A model generated the notes under the pieces. That model was not told the origin of the DNA, did no database searches, and worked only from the letters and a program-made list of their open reading frames with translations. 19,825 nucleotides of DNA from Candidatus Woesearchaeota archaeon (lineage in GTDB: Archaea; Nanobdellota; Nanobdellia; Woesearchaeales; JACPBV01). Positions 13,154 to 19,825 of this stretch are shown here, piece by piece. The stretch is from the NCBI GenBank assembly GCA_019323195.1, contig JAHWHQ010000097.1, forward strand, positions 1-19,825, read 5' to 3'. Position 1 is the stretch's first letter; every line of letters begins with the position of its first letter. The translations under genes and the position numbers were made by a program.

Positions 13154-13209
13154 GTCTGCTGTTTTATCCAAGGTAAGTTAAGAAAATTGTGTTTTATAAG
13201 GAACGAAAG

Positions 13210-14199
13210 ATGAGCAAAAAAACTGTAGGGATAATAGGAGCAAGCGGATATACAGGGTATGAACTGATAAAGATACTAAAGAAACACCCGAAAGCAGAAT
13301 TAAGGGTTTTGAACAGCAAGAGCTATAAAGGAAAAAAGGTAAAGGAGCTTTACCCTGATTTTACAGGTGATGAGGCTTATACTGGTTATTCCATCGAAGA
13401 GATAAATGGTATGAAGCTGGACTGCGTTTTTCTTGCTGTCCCGCATACAACTGCCTTTAATATTGTTCCTAAACTGAAATGCGGGAAGATAGTTGATTTG
13501 TCTGCTGATTACAGGTTTAAGAATGTAAAGGAATATGAGAATGTTTACGGGGTAAAGCATCCTGACGAGAAAAATAATAAGAAGGCTGTCTACGGGCTTC
13601 CTGAGATGCTCAAGGATAAGATAAAAAAAGCGCGCATAACAGCAAATCCGGGATGCTATGCGACTGCCTGCCTGTTAGCTTCTATGCCTGTCCAGAAATT
13701 GTCTAAATATATGGTATTTGACTGCAAGTCCGGCTATAGCGGGGCTGGCAAGGATTCTGCTTATGCAAAAGACCCTGAAAATACGATCAAGGAGAATATT
13801 GTCGCTTATAAGTTAGTCTCGCATAGGCATAAGCCGGAGATAGAGCAGTTCTTGAAATCAAAGGTAAGCTTCACACCGCATGTCATAGACGCCTTCCAGG
13901 GCATGATGTGCACTGCACATGTCCTGCTGAAGAGGAAAATAAGCAGGAATGATGTGGTTAAGCTTTTTGAGGATTTCTATAAACATGAGAAATTTGTGAA
14001 GATCGTCAAAAATAAGATACCGGAGATAAAGGATGTTGCCAGGACTAATTACTGCCATATCGGCGGGTTTGAGATTGATGAGAATAACCAATTGGTCATA
14101 GTTGCTGTTATAGACAACCTGATTAAAGGAGCATCAGGACAGGCTGTGCAGAACATGAACCTTATGCTTGGGCTTAAGGAAGAGGAAGGGCTGGTGTGA
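13210..14199 (+). CDS. argC: N-acetyl-gamma-glutamyl-phosphate reductase (ArgC/LysY type)
   Basis: The 329-residue product is an NADPH-dependent acyl-phosphate reductase of the ArgC/LysY family, which reduces N-acetylglutamyl phosphate (arginine) or the LysW-bound aminoadipyl/glutamyl phosphate in archaeal lysine and arginine synthesis. GIIGASGYTGYEL (7-19) binds NADP, AVPHT (76-80) follows, NPGCYATA (146-153) holds the catalytic cysteine C149, and VSHRHKPEIEQ carries the conserved histidine. The C-terminal NAVIDNL-like segment and KGASGQAVQN are intact. The ATG at 13210 is preferred over GTG at 13189 because the family starts just before VGIIGASG and AAGGA is well spaced. No other arginine or LysW-pathway gene is nearby, so whether it makes arginine, lysine or another semialdehyde is open. 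Confidence 0.88.
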   Translation: MSKKTVGIIGASGYTGYELIKILKKHPKAELRVLNSKSYKGKKVKELYPDFTGDEAYTGYSIEEINGMKLDCVFLAVPHTTAFNIVPKLKCGKIVDLSADYRFKNVKEYENVYGVKHPDEKNNKKAVYGLPEMLKDKIKKARITANPGCYATACLLASMPVQKLSKYMVFDCKSGYSGAGKDSAYAKDPENTIKENIVAYKLVSHRHKPEIEQFLKSKVSFTPHVIDAFQGMMCTAHVLLKRKISRNDVVKLFEDFYKHEKFVKIVKNKIPEIKDVARTNYCHIGGFEIDENNQLVIVAVIDNLIKGASGQAVQNMNLMLGLKEEEGLV

Positions 14200-14215
14200 T
14201 TTTATTATAGCAATC

Positions 14216-14224
14216 TTTATATAA
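14216..14224 (+). promoter_or_regulatory. TATA box of the first amidotransferase-like gene
   Basis: TTTATATAA is centred 26 bp before the ATG at 14246. AAGGTGGT abuts that ATG, so the start is supported either way. Confidence 0.5.
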
Positions 14225-14245
14225 TTCTGGCTCTTAGAAGGTGGT

Positions 14246-14869
14246 ATGGCTGGGGAAAAAAAGAAAGTTCTTATTGTGGATCATGGCTCTTCTTATGCAA
14301 AGCATCTTGTTAGCATGTACCAGGGCTATCCTACTATCTCTTATCAGGTTGAGGTAGTTGACAGTGAGAAGGTAAAGGGAAAAAAACTTGAAGGTTATGA
14401 TATAATCCACCTGTCAGGGAGCAGGGTCAAGAAAGACCTTCATGATGAGGCCAGCAACTATGTTCTGGAGAATGCAGGAAAAGATACATATGTAATCGGG
14501 ACCTGTTATGGTGCACAGGTTATTGCAAAAAAACATGATGTTGATTCACAGAGGTTGAAGGATTACCAGAAGGGAAAGCAGGAGATAGATTATGGCGGAA
14601 ATAAGATGCCTATGCATAAGGCTCATAAGTGGGGCATTCCTGTTGAAGGCTCAGAATCAAAACTTGAGGCAATAGCTACAAGCGACCAGGTGTTTGATGA
14701 CGGCAAAGATGGTAAGGTAGGCAAGATCCATGAGGTTTTTGTAGCTAAAGGCAATCCAAGGCATATAGGCATACAGGGGCATGCTGAAGCAGGCCTTGGG
14801 AAGCAGGTGATGTATGACATCCTTGGTAAGATACATGGCGGGAAAGGAAAGGGATATAAGGGAAGATAA
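14246..14869 (+). CDS. Class I glutamine amidotransferase-like protein, 207 aa
   Basis: A stand-alone class I glutamine amidotransferase fold. The nucleophile elbow is VIGTCYGAQ with C87, and GIQGHAEAG carries the H179 and E181 of the Cys-His-Glu triad, so it may release ammonia from glutamine. LIVDHGSSYAKHL at the start and IIHLSGSR (53-60) match the first strands and the oxyanion-side loop of GMP-synthase-type domains. No synthetase domain is fused or adjacent. The C-terminus is a Lys/Gly-rich tail (GGKGKGYKGR) that might bind a partner or nucleic acid. A second amidotransferase-like gene lies 8 bp away in convergent orientation. The partner that would use the ammonia is unknown; a peptidase-like or glutamine hydrolase role is possible. 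Confidence 0.8.
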   Translation: MAGEKKKVLIVDHGSSYAKHLVSMYQGYPTISYQVEVVDSEKVKGKKLEGYDIIHLSGSRVKKDLHDEASNYVLENAGKDTYVIGTCYGAQVIAKKHDVDSQRLKDYQKGKQEIDYGGNKMPMHKAHKWGIPVEGSESKLEAIATSDQVFDDGKDGKVGKIHEVFVAKGNPRHIGIQGHAEAGLGKQVMYDILGKIHGGKGKGYKGR

Positions 14870-14877
14870 AGAGTTAT

Positions 14878-15471
14878 TTAACTTACCCTCTTCAGAAAAT
14901 TATCTAAGATAGGTTCTGTGTTTGTTGCTGGCTTTTCTTTAGGTCTTTTTGCTTCTGGATGGAACTGGACAATGTAGAAGTCAAAACCCTTACGCCTGGC
15001 CATCTGGATTTTACCAGTGCTGTCTGTAATTATGATTTCGTAATTGTCTGGCACTGAATCTATTCCATATTCATGCCATTCAAATGCTTTGAGATTTTTA
15101 ATTTCAATTCCTTCTAGGATAGGATCCTGCTCTTTTATTTCATAGTCTTTGAATATTCCTTTTCTCGGTTCTATTTCTGAAATGTGTCCGCCTAACCTAT
15201 CAGAACATATCTGTGCTCCGTGGCATATTCCCATAAAAGGTACTTTCTCATATTCAGCTTGATACATTAAAAATACTTCATTCTCTAAATCATTATTCCC
15301 TTTAATCTTAGTATAGCCGCCTCCTGAAAAAATAGCATCATAATCTTGAGCCTTTATCCCACTAAGCTCTTTATAGCTCTTTGTTTCAGGATTATATCCT
15401 CTTTGGGTTAATGCTTCTTCTAATTCTTTTATAATTGAGCTTCTATGGTCTATTATTAATATGTTTGACAT
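14878..15471 (-). CDS. Class I glutamine amidotransferase-like protein, 197 aa
   Basis: A second class I amidotransferase-fold protein, convergent with the first. The triad is complete: C83 in FMGICHGAQ, and H171 and E173 in VQFHPEA. FSGGGY (48-53) lies where GMP synthase has SGGP, and KAFEWHEYGIDSVPDNYEII resembles the SHxDxV segment of the GuaA amidotransferase subunit. It is thus closer to archaeal GMP synthase subunit A than its neighbour, but the ATP-pyrophosphatase subunit is not adjacent and the loop has changed. A degraded or repurposed GuaA-like subunit or a glutamine-hydrolysing partner of an unknown ligase are the main options. The ATG at 15471 begins at the expected first strand. 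It stands next to the transposase insertion. Confidence 0.82.
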   Translation of the reverse strand: MSNILIIDHRSSIIKELEEALTQRGYNPETKSYKELSGIKAQDYDAIFSGGGYTKIKGNNDLENEVFLMYQAEYEKVPFMGICHGAQICSDRLGGHISEIEPRKGIFKDYEIKEQDPILEGIEIKNLKAFEWHEYGIDSVPDNYEIIITDSTGKIQMARRKGFDFYIVQFHPEAKRPKEKPATNTEPILDNFLKRVS

Positions 15472-15558
15472 AGCCTAATGGGAATATGATAAACATATCA
15501 GTAAATCAAACTGAAAATTAGCCAAAATTTCTATCGTCGATAAAGAGTTCTGAGAAAA

Positions 15559-15592
15559 TAGGGGAAAAACACTTATAGTGTTAATTCCCCTA
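15559..15592. repeat. Hairpin at the transposase promoter
   Basis: TAGGGGAA (15559-15566) pairs with TTCCCCTA (15585-15592), and inside it AACACT (15568-15573) pairs with AGTGTT (15577-15582) around TAT. It ends 18 bp before the transposase ATG. It may limit transposase expression by sequestering the start region, serve as an operator, or be a transposon-end structure. Confidence 0.6.
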
Positions 15593-15610
15593 GCATTGGT
15601 GTGATTAACA

Positions 15611-16711
15611 ATGCAAGAAGAAATAAAACTCTCTGAACTAAAAACTTTGCTAATTTTAGCTAAGAACAACATAAATTCTCAGCTGAAATTAAACAAAACA
15701 AAGGACATCAAGTATACAGAAGATGATTACTTAGATGAAATAAGCTTCCTTAGCCTGCTTAACTGCTGTGCTGAAGATGGTAGTGAAGCAATGAATATTA
15801 TCGACGACAAACCCTGCGGAGGAGCTTTACTAAAGCAGCTAAAAAAGCTTGCATTTGAAGAAGTCGAGCAGCAATATAACGAATTGTTTGAAAAACAATT
15901 CTATCAAATGTTGCCTAAAGCAAAGAAAGGCAAGAAGTACAAAGCAACATTGATAATTGATAACCACGAACAAGAAACTTATAGCAAAGAGAAAAGGTCA
16001 AGCAGAGCCATAAGAGGTGGCAAGCACAAGAATGGCACTAACTTTTTCTTTAAGTATATGACTTTGCAGGTATTGATAAAAGACAGGCTGATAAATCTGG
16101 CAGTTAGGTTTTATAGTCGAGAAATAACCCAAGCGAAGTTAATTGATAAGCTGATAAAGTATGCTAAAAACTATGTTAAGATAAAGGTTGTTTTGCTTGA
16201 TCGTGGCTTTAGGGATGTTAAGATAATAAATGACTTAGAGTATAGGCAAGCCCCTGTTCTGATGCCCATGGTGAAGGATAAAAAAGGAGAAGATTGCTTT
16301 AATGAGCTTGGTAGAAAAAACTTCAAAGCGATAAAATATTGGTTAAAAAACCAAAAAGGAGAGTATGCTGATGTCAAGCTTCTGATGATAAGGCTTAGCA
16401 ATGGCAAAGAAATTGGTTTCTATACAACTTTGGGAAATACGTGGATGCATAATGGGAATTATTATCTTAACCTCTACAAAAAAAGGTGGAAGATTGAGAC
16501 AGGCTATAGGCTGCAAAATATGTTCTTAGCTAAAACCACGTCGATAAACAAAGTAATAAGGTATTTTTACTTTTGTTATGCTGTTGCTATGCATAACCTA
16601 TGGCTTATCATAAGATTAACAAGAAAAGTAGGGCAAGGGTTTACTGTTTTGAAGATGAAATTTATTTTATTATTGGGATGGGTGTTTACGCATTTACCCA
16701 AAGACTGGTAA
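15611..16711 (+). CDS. IS4-superfamily DDE transposase (ISH3-like)
   Basis: A 366-residue DDE transposase of an insertion sequence. The first acid is in TLIIDNHEQE (about D117), the second in VVLLDRGF (about D197), and the third in the IS4-type Y-(2)-R-(3)-E signature YKKRWKIETGYR. The layout, with LVMPMVKDKKG after the second acid and GNYYLNLYKKRW before the third, resembles ISH3-type archaeal elements. The C-terminal helices (YFYFCYAVAMHNLWLIIRLTRK) are present, so the gene looks complete and possibly functional. It is markedly more A/T-rich than the core genes. Clear terminal inverted repeats and a target duplication could not be established by eye. A hairpin precedes it and a nested palindrome follows it. 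Confidence 0.88.
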   Translation: MQEEIKLSELKTLLILAKNNINSQLKLNKTKDIKYTEDDYLDEISFLSLLNCCAEDGSEAMNIIDDKPCGGALLKQLKKLAFEEVEQQYNELFEKQFYQMLPKAKKGKKYKATLIIDNHEQETYSKEKRSSRAIRGGKHKNGTNFFFKYMTLQVLIKDRLINLAVRFYSREITQAKLIDKLIKYAKNYVKIKVVLLDRGFRDVKIINDLEYRQAPVLMPMVKDKKGEDCFNELGRKNFKAIKYWLKNQKGEYADVKLLMIRLSNGKEIGFYTTLGNTWMHNGNYYLNLYKKRWKIETGYRLQNMFLAKTTSINKVIRYFYFCYAVAMHNLWLIIRLTRKVGQGFTVLKMKFILLLGWVFTHLPKDW

Positions 16712-16730
16712 ATATAGCATTAGAACTTGT

Positions 16731-16864
16731 GGGAAAAATAATAACATGGGTGAACTCTAAGTGGAGAGGGAATTTCCATATAAAGTGTGGAAATTTCCTT
16801 TCCGAATAGCATTTTTCTTACAGAAAAATGAGTGAGTGAACCCATTGTTGTTATTATTTTTTCC
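16731..16864. repeat. Nested palindrome downstream of the transposase
   Basis: The outer arm GGGAAAAATAATAACA (16731-16746) pairs with 16849-16864 with one wobble. Next inward, TGGGT 16747-16751 pairs with ACCCA 16840-16844. Inside lie GGGAATTTCC 16768-16777 with GGAAATTTCC 16789-16798 (one wobble) and a perfect hairpin CATTTTTCT 16810-16818 with AGAAAAATG 16822-16830. It occupies most of the non-coding stretch 16712-17010. It may be the right end of the insertion sequence, a separate palindromic element, or a structured transcript. Nothing else is seen in 16865-16960. Confidence 0.75.
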
Positions 16865-16963
16865 AAGGAGTCTGAATTTTATGTCTTTGAGTTAGAACTA
16901 CTGAACATATAAATCTTTCGTTTTGATTTTATTCTAGGGTAGTAACATAAATTGAATCTCAAC

Positions 16964-16973
16964 TTTTATATAC
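16964..16973 (+). promoter_or_regulatory. TATA box of the ATP-grasp/PLP cluster
   Basis: TTTTATATAC predicts a transcription start near 16994, immediately before GGGGGA (16995-17000), which is 10 bases upstream of the ATG at 17011. Confidence 0.5.
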
Positions 16974-17010
16974 TACATGGAAAAATGTTTTTCAGGGGGA
17001 TTGATTGATA

Positions 17011-18018
17011 ATGAAGATAGCACTTACATGCAGCATCAAGCCTGATAATATGACTGGAGAAGAGCAGGACAGGTATGCTGAGTTTGACAGCAGGGAGACG
17101 ATAGATGACCTGGCGAGAGCAATAAAGGCTAATGGACATTCGGTTGAGATCATTGATGTCAAGGATGATATTAAAGAGGTTCTGGAAAGTAAGAGAAAAT
17201 ACATCAATATGGTGTTTAATGTTGCTGAAGGTTTAGAAGGAGAAAACAGGGAAGCGCTTGTCCCCAGGATATGCGAGGAACTGAAGATTCCTTTCACTGC
17301 TGCCGGTTCTGAAACAACGACCATAACCTTGAACAAGGCAAGGACAAAAGATATTCTGGAAAAAAACAACATCCCTACGCCAAGGTTCCAGGTTTTTGAA
17401 AGCGGGGAAGAACCATTGAATGGTATGAATTTTCCTTTATTGGTTAAGCCATTATTAGAAGGCTCTTCCAAGGGCCTGTTTAACGAGAACCTTGTTGATG
17501 ATGAAGGATCATTGAAAAAGATAATTAAAAAAATAAAAATGCATTATAACCAGCCGACTATCGTTGAGGAATTTCTTGACGGCAGGGAGTTCACTGTTTC
17601 TGTCATAGGATATAAGAACCCGGTAGTGCTTCCTATTGTGGAGATAAAGTTTGACCATCTTCCATCTAACATACATCCGATGGACTCTTACGAGGCAAAA
17701 TGGCTCTATGATAATCCTGAAGCTGGTATTGATCCCTTGGTTTGTCCTGCTGAGATCGATAAGGAAATTGAGGGGAAGATTAAAGATACTGCTCTGAAAA
17801 CATTTAGGGTTTTAGGCTGCAAAGACTGGGCAAGGATTGACATTAGGCTGGATAAGGATAATGTTCCTAATGTCTTAGAGGTCAATGCTCTTCCCGGCTT
17901 TATGAAAGACCCTAAAGAGAATTCCAGGCTTCCTAAGGCAGCTTATGCAGCAGGGTGGAGCTATGAGAGGCTGATCGGAGAGGTAATCAGGAGCGCTGTC
18001 CAGAGATGGGGGATTTAA
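17011..18018 (+). CDS. ATP-grasp ligase, D-Ala-D-Ala ligase-like (first of tandem pair)
   Basis: A 335-residue ATP-grasp enzyme related to D-alanine-D-alanine ligase. Such enzymes form an acyl phosphate with ATP and join it to an amine. The N-terminal domain contains MVFNVAEGLEGENREALVP (about residues 68-86), the Ddl-type substrate loop, then IPFTAAGS. FPLLVKPLLEGSSKG is the ATP-binding lysine and glycine loop. EEFLDGREFTVSVIG follows, then YEAKW, CPAEID, and the metal-binding end ARIDIR / NVLEVNALPGF. All hallmark positions are present. A methanogen-like peptidoglycan pathway is not otherwise seen, so D-Ala-D-Ala may not be the product; an amino-acid conjugate is more likely. ATG 17011 is preferred to TTG 17005 because GGGGGA is better spaced. 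It leads the tandem genes. Confidence 0.87.
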   Translation: MKIALTCSIKPDNMTGEEQDRYAEFDSRETIDDLARAIKANGHSVEIIDVKDDIKEVLESKRKYINMVFNVAEGLEGENREALVPRICEELKIPFTAAGSETTTITLNKARTKDILEKNNIPTPRFQVFESGEEPLNGMNFPLLVKPLLEGSSKGLFNENLVDDEGSLKKIIKKIKMHYNQPTIVEEFLDGREFTVSVIGYKNPVVLPIVEIKFDHLPSNIHPMDSYEAKWLYDNPEAGIDPLVCPAEIDKEIEGKIKDTALKTFRVLGCKDWARIDIRLDKDNVPNVLEVNALPGFMKDPKENSRLPKAAYAAGWSYERLIGEVIRSAVQRWGI

Positions 18019-18038
18019 TAAGGCATTCAACAAATAAC

Positions 18039-18047
18039 TTTATATAA
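18039..18047 (+). promoter_or_regulatory. TATA box of the second ATP-grasp gene
   Basis: TTTATATAA is centred 26 bp before the ATG at 18069, with no ribosome-binding site between. This predicts a leaderless message in addition to any read-through from the first ATP-grasp gene. Confidence 0.6.
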
Positions 18048-18068
18048 TTTCACTCGTTTCTTTTTTGG

Positions 18069-19073
18069 ATGAAGATAGCGGTTCTATTCACAAAAAGGGA
18101 CGAGATCGCAAAGTCCTACCATGGTGATTGGGAAGGAAGGGACATAAATGATGATGCATATTCTGTTATTGATGCCCTTAAGGAATTGGGCCATGAGGCA
18201 AGCGTCTATCATGTGGATCTTGGCTTGTTTGAGAGGCTGAGGAAGGATAAGGACCAGATTGATATGGTATTTAACCTGTGTGATGACGGTTTTTTCTCTG
18301 ATTCACGGCTTGAGCCGCACCTTCCTGCAATCCTTGATGTTATAAAGATACCATACACCGGAGGAAATTACCTTACTTTGGCATTGACATTAAAGAAAGG
18401 GACAGTCAAAAAGATATTGGATTACCATGGCATCCCTACACCTAATTTTCAGGTGTTTAGGAGTGGAGATGAGGAACTGAAAGATTTAGATTTCCCGTTG
18501 ATCGTCAAGCCTGCAAGGGAAGATGCCTCTATTGGGATCAAGGATGACTCTGTTGTTGGAAATGAGGAAGAGTTAAGGAAGAAGGTTAAGCAGGTTATCG
18601 CAGACTACAGGCAGCCTGCTATAGTTGAAGAGTTTATTGAAGGCAGAGAGTTTAATGTTGGGGTTATAGGCAATGGCGAGGTTTTGCCCTTGTCGGAAAT
18701 AACCTTTGACAGCCTTCCTGAGGGAAAGCCGAGGATAGTCAATTATGCGGCGAAATGGAAAGAGGATTCTGTGGATTATAAGGCTACCAAGAGGAGATGT
18801 CCTGCAGAGGTTGATGAGGAGCTTGGAAGCAGGCTAAGGACGCTTGCCCTGAAAGCAGCTTCATTGTTCGGGTGCAGGGATTACTTCAGGGTTGATTTCA
18901 GGGTTAAAGACAATAAGCCCTATATCCTGGAGGTGAACCAGAACCCTGACATATCTGAGGATGCAGGGCTGTTTGCGATGGCCAGGGCCAAGGGATATTC
19001 ATATAGCGGGATGGTAGCGAAGATATTGGAAAGCGCAATAGAACGGTACAGGAAAGATTTAAAGAGGAATTAA
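18069..19073 (+). CDS. ATP-grasp ligase, D-Ala-D-Ala ligase-like (second of tandem pair)
   Basis: A 334-residue paralogue of the preceding enzyme with the same domain order: MVFNLCDDGFFSDSRLEPHLP for the substrate loop, IPYTGGNYLTLALTLKKG, FPLIVKPAREDASIGI for ATP binding, EEFIEGREFNVGVIG, YAAKW, RRCPAEVD, and the metal site FRVDFR / YILEVNQNPDISED. In the substrate loop the acidic Glu of the first enzyme's VAEG is replaced by CDDG, and the tail differs (NQNPDI against NALPGF), so the two should recognise different substrates. The length is typical. It has its own leaderless-type promoter and ends only 4 bp before the GTG of the PLP-enzyme gene, arguing that the ligase and that decarboxylase act in one pathway. 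A sequential two-ligase scheme is inference. Confidence 0.87.
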   Translation: MKIAVLFTKRDEIAKSYHGDWEGRDINDDAYSVIDALKELGHEASVYHVDLGLFERLRKDKDQIDMVFNLCDDGFFSDSRLEPHLPAILDVIKIPYTGGNYLTLALTLKKGTVKKILDYHGIPTPNFQVFRSGDEELKDLDFPLIVKPAREDASIGIKDDSVVGNEEELRKKVKQVIADYRQPAIVEEFIEGREFNVGVIGNGEVLPLSEITFDSLPEGKPRIVNYAAKWKEDSVDYKATKRRCPAEVDEELGSRLRTLALKAASLFGCRDYFRVDFRVKDNKPYILEVNQNPDISEDAGLFAMARAKGYSYSGMVAKILESAIERYRKDLKRN

Positions 19074-19077
19074 GCAA

Positions 19078-19825
19078 GTGAGATGGGAAGAGGCTGCCGA
19101 GGCATTAAAAAAAGCCTGGGAAGAGAAGACAGAAACAGATGATGGGAGCTATTACAGGCCTATTATCGAGGATGTTATACGGAGGAGGGATCTATTCCTT
19201 AAGTCTGGAGAGAGATTTGGCACACCGCAGTATATCCTCGACGAGAATGTGCTTGAGGAGAAGGCGCTGTCTTTTATCGGGACGTTCAGGAAATATATCC
19301 CTTATTCCGAGTTTTTTTATGCGTTAAAGTCAAATGACCTTCCTTATCTGGTGAAGAAGGTAAAATCACTTGGCTATAATGCAGATGTTGCAGGCCTTTT
19401 CGAGCTAGAGCTTGCCCTGAAGCTTGGCTTTGAGAAAATAATATTTACCGGGCCGGGGAAAAGTGATGAGGAGCTAAGGCTGGCCATAGGGCATAAGGAC
19501 AGGGTGATAATTAATGTGGATAACGAAGACGAGCTTGAGAGGATTACGGGCCTGGTGAAAGAAGGAAAGGTTAGGGTGAGCATAAGGGTTAACCCTAATC
19601 CGGGTGTTATGGGGAACTGGAGCAAGTTCGGTGTCGATTTGCCTAACCTGAAGGAAGCCATAAGGAAAGCAAGGGAAAGCCACAAGGTTGACTTGGCAGG
19701 CCTGCATTTCCATTCTTCATGGAACGATACACCTCACAGATATTGCCAAAATATAAAGTTAATAGGGGAGTTTCTTAAGGAAGGGCTTTCAGGTTTTGAG
19801 TTTCTTGACATAGGAGGGGGGATAT
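19078..19825 (+). CDS. Fold-type III PLP decarboxylase (DAP decarboxylase-like), 3' end outside window
   Basis: The frame opens at GTG 19078 and stays open to the window edge, giving 249 residues of an alanine-racemase-fold PLP enzyme of the diaminopimelate/ornithine/carboxynorspermidine decarboxylase group. FFYALKSND (79-87) holds the PLP lysine K84. FGTPQYILDE (47-56) is the usual entry strand, GLHFHSSWN the family's His motif, and FLDIGGGI the phosphate-binding glycine loop at the window edge. GAGGA at 19064-19068, inside the end of the upstream gene, supports GTG. There is an N-terminal extension of about 45 residues before FGTP that DAP decarboxylases usually lack. Substrate cannot be assigned: lysine synthesis from DAP, carboxynorspermidine, or the amino acid used by the ATP-grasp ligases are options. 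Confidence 0.85.
   Translation, partial: MRWEEAAEALKKAWEEKTETDDGSYYRPIIEDVIRRRDLFLKSGERFGTPQYILDENVLEEKALSFIGTFRKYIPYSEFFYALKSNDLPYLVKKVKSLGYNADVAGLFELELALKLGFEKIIFTGPGKSDEELRLAIGHKDRVIINVDNEDELERITGLVKEGKVRVSIRVNPNPGVMGNWSKFGVDLPNLKEAIRKARESHKVDLAGLHFHSSWNDTPHRYCQNIKLIGEFLKEGLSGFEFLDIGGGI

Noticed and set aside
13189..13209. GTG start for the ArgC-type gene
   Set aside because: It adds seven residues before the conserved strand and has a poorly spaced ribosome-binding site; ATG 13210 is better supported.
16600..16809. Small open frame overlapping the transposase C-terminus
   Set aside because: It is in another frame of a gene with intact transposase motifs and runs on into the nested palindrome; no independent support.
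15503..16929. AAATCAAACTGAAA (15503) and TTTCGTTTTGATTT (16916) as terminal inverted repeats of the insertion sequence
   Set aside because: The implied 1.4-kb length would suit the family, but the match is imperfect and A/T-rich and no target duplication flanks it, so chance is not excluded.
1..19825. tRNA or rRNA genes
   Set aside because: I looked for T-loop-like GTTCGAATCC motifs and conserved rRNA stretches on both strands and saw none; a covariance search would be the decisive test.

Overview
The window reads as archaeal chromosome. The evidence is a translation initiation factor aIF1A, a Pyrococcus-type single-cluster ferredoxin, an archaeal-type monofunctional aspartate kinase, and AT-rich TATA boxes (mostly TTTATATAA) placed 24-27 bp upstream of several start codons, the arrangement expected for leaderless archaeal transcripts. 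The compact layout, many small zinc-ribbon and redox proteins and heavy use of AGG/AGA and ATA codons would suit a DPANN lineage such as Woesearchaeota. That placement is inference and needs a marker-gene tree.

Layout. 1-3287: a plus-strand block with the tail of a zinc-ribbon protein, an unrecognised 165-residue protein, malate dehydrogenase (apparently starting at an ATA codon), a NYN-domain nuclease-like protein, an NfnA-type flavin/[2Fe-2S] oxidoreductase subunit and a small zinc-ribbon protein; the last four are nearly contiguous. 3288-3955: no gene, but a dense run of inverted repeats that could fold into at least eight stem-loops, then two identical 28-bp imperfect palindromes directly upstream of the TATA box of an AAA/DUF4143-type ATPase (3956-5218). 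5276-8627: two family-4-type glycosyltransferases and a convergent sugar nucleotidyltransferase, a small glycan-synthesis group. 8689-9797: a phosphoribosyltransferase-like protein and a VapBC toxin-antitoxin pair with an operator-like inverted repeat. 9865-12857 (minus strand): aspartate kinase, endonuclease III, and an aIF1A / ferredoxin / DUF1858 cluster.

12858-13209 holds a 205-bp nested palindrome between divergent promoters. It is followed by an ArgC/LysY-type reductase, two class I glutamine-amidotransferase-fold proteins facing each other tail to tail, and an IS4-superfamily transposase flanked by a hairpin and a second nested palindrome. Last come two tandem ATP-grasp (D-Ala-D-Ala ligase-like) enzymes running directly into a fold-type III PLP decarboxylase that is cut by the window edge. 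The final three genes look like one pathway, probably making or capping a small peptide or amino-acid conjugate; the product cannot be read from sequence alone.

The most unusual features are the three intergenic regions built from concentric inverted repeats (3328-3832, 12925-13129, 16731-16864), the duplicated palindromic operator before the ATPase, and the ATP-grasp/ATP-grasp/PLP cluster with amidotransferase-like neighbours. I saw no tRNA, rRNA or CRISPR array.
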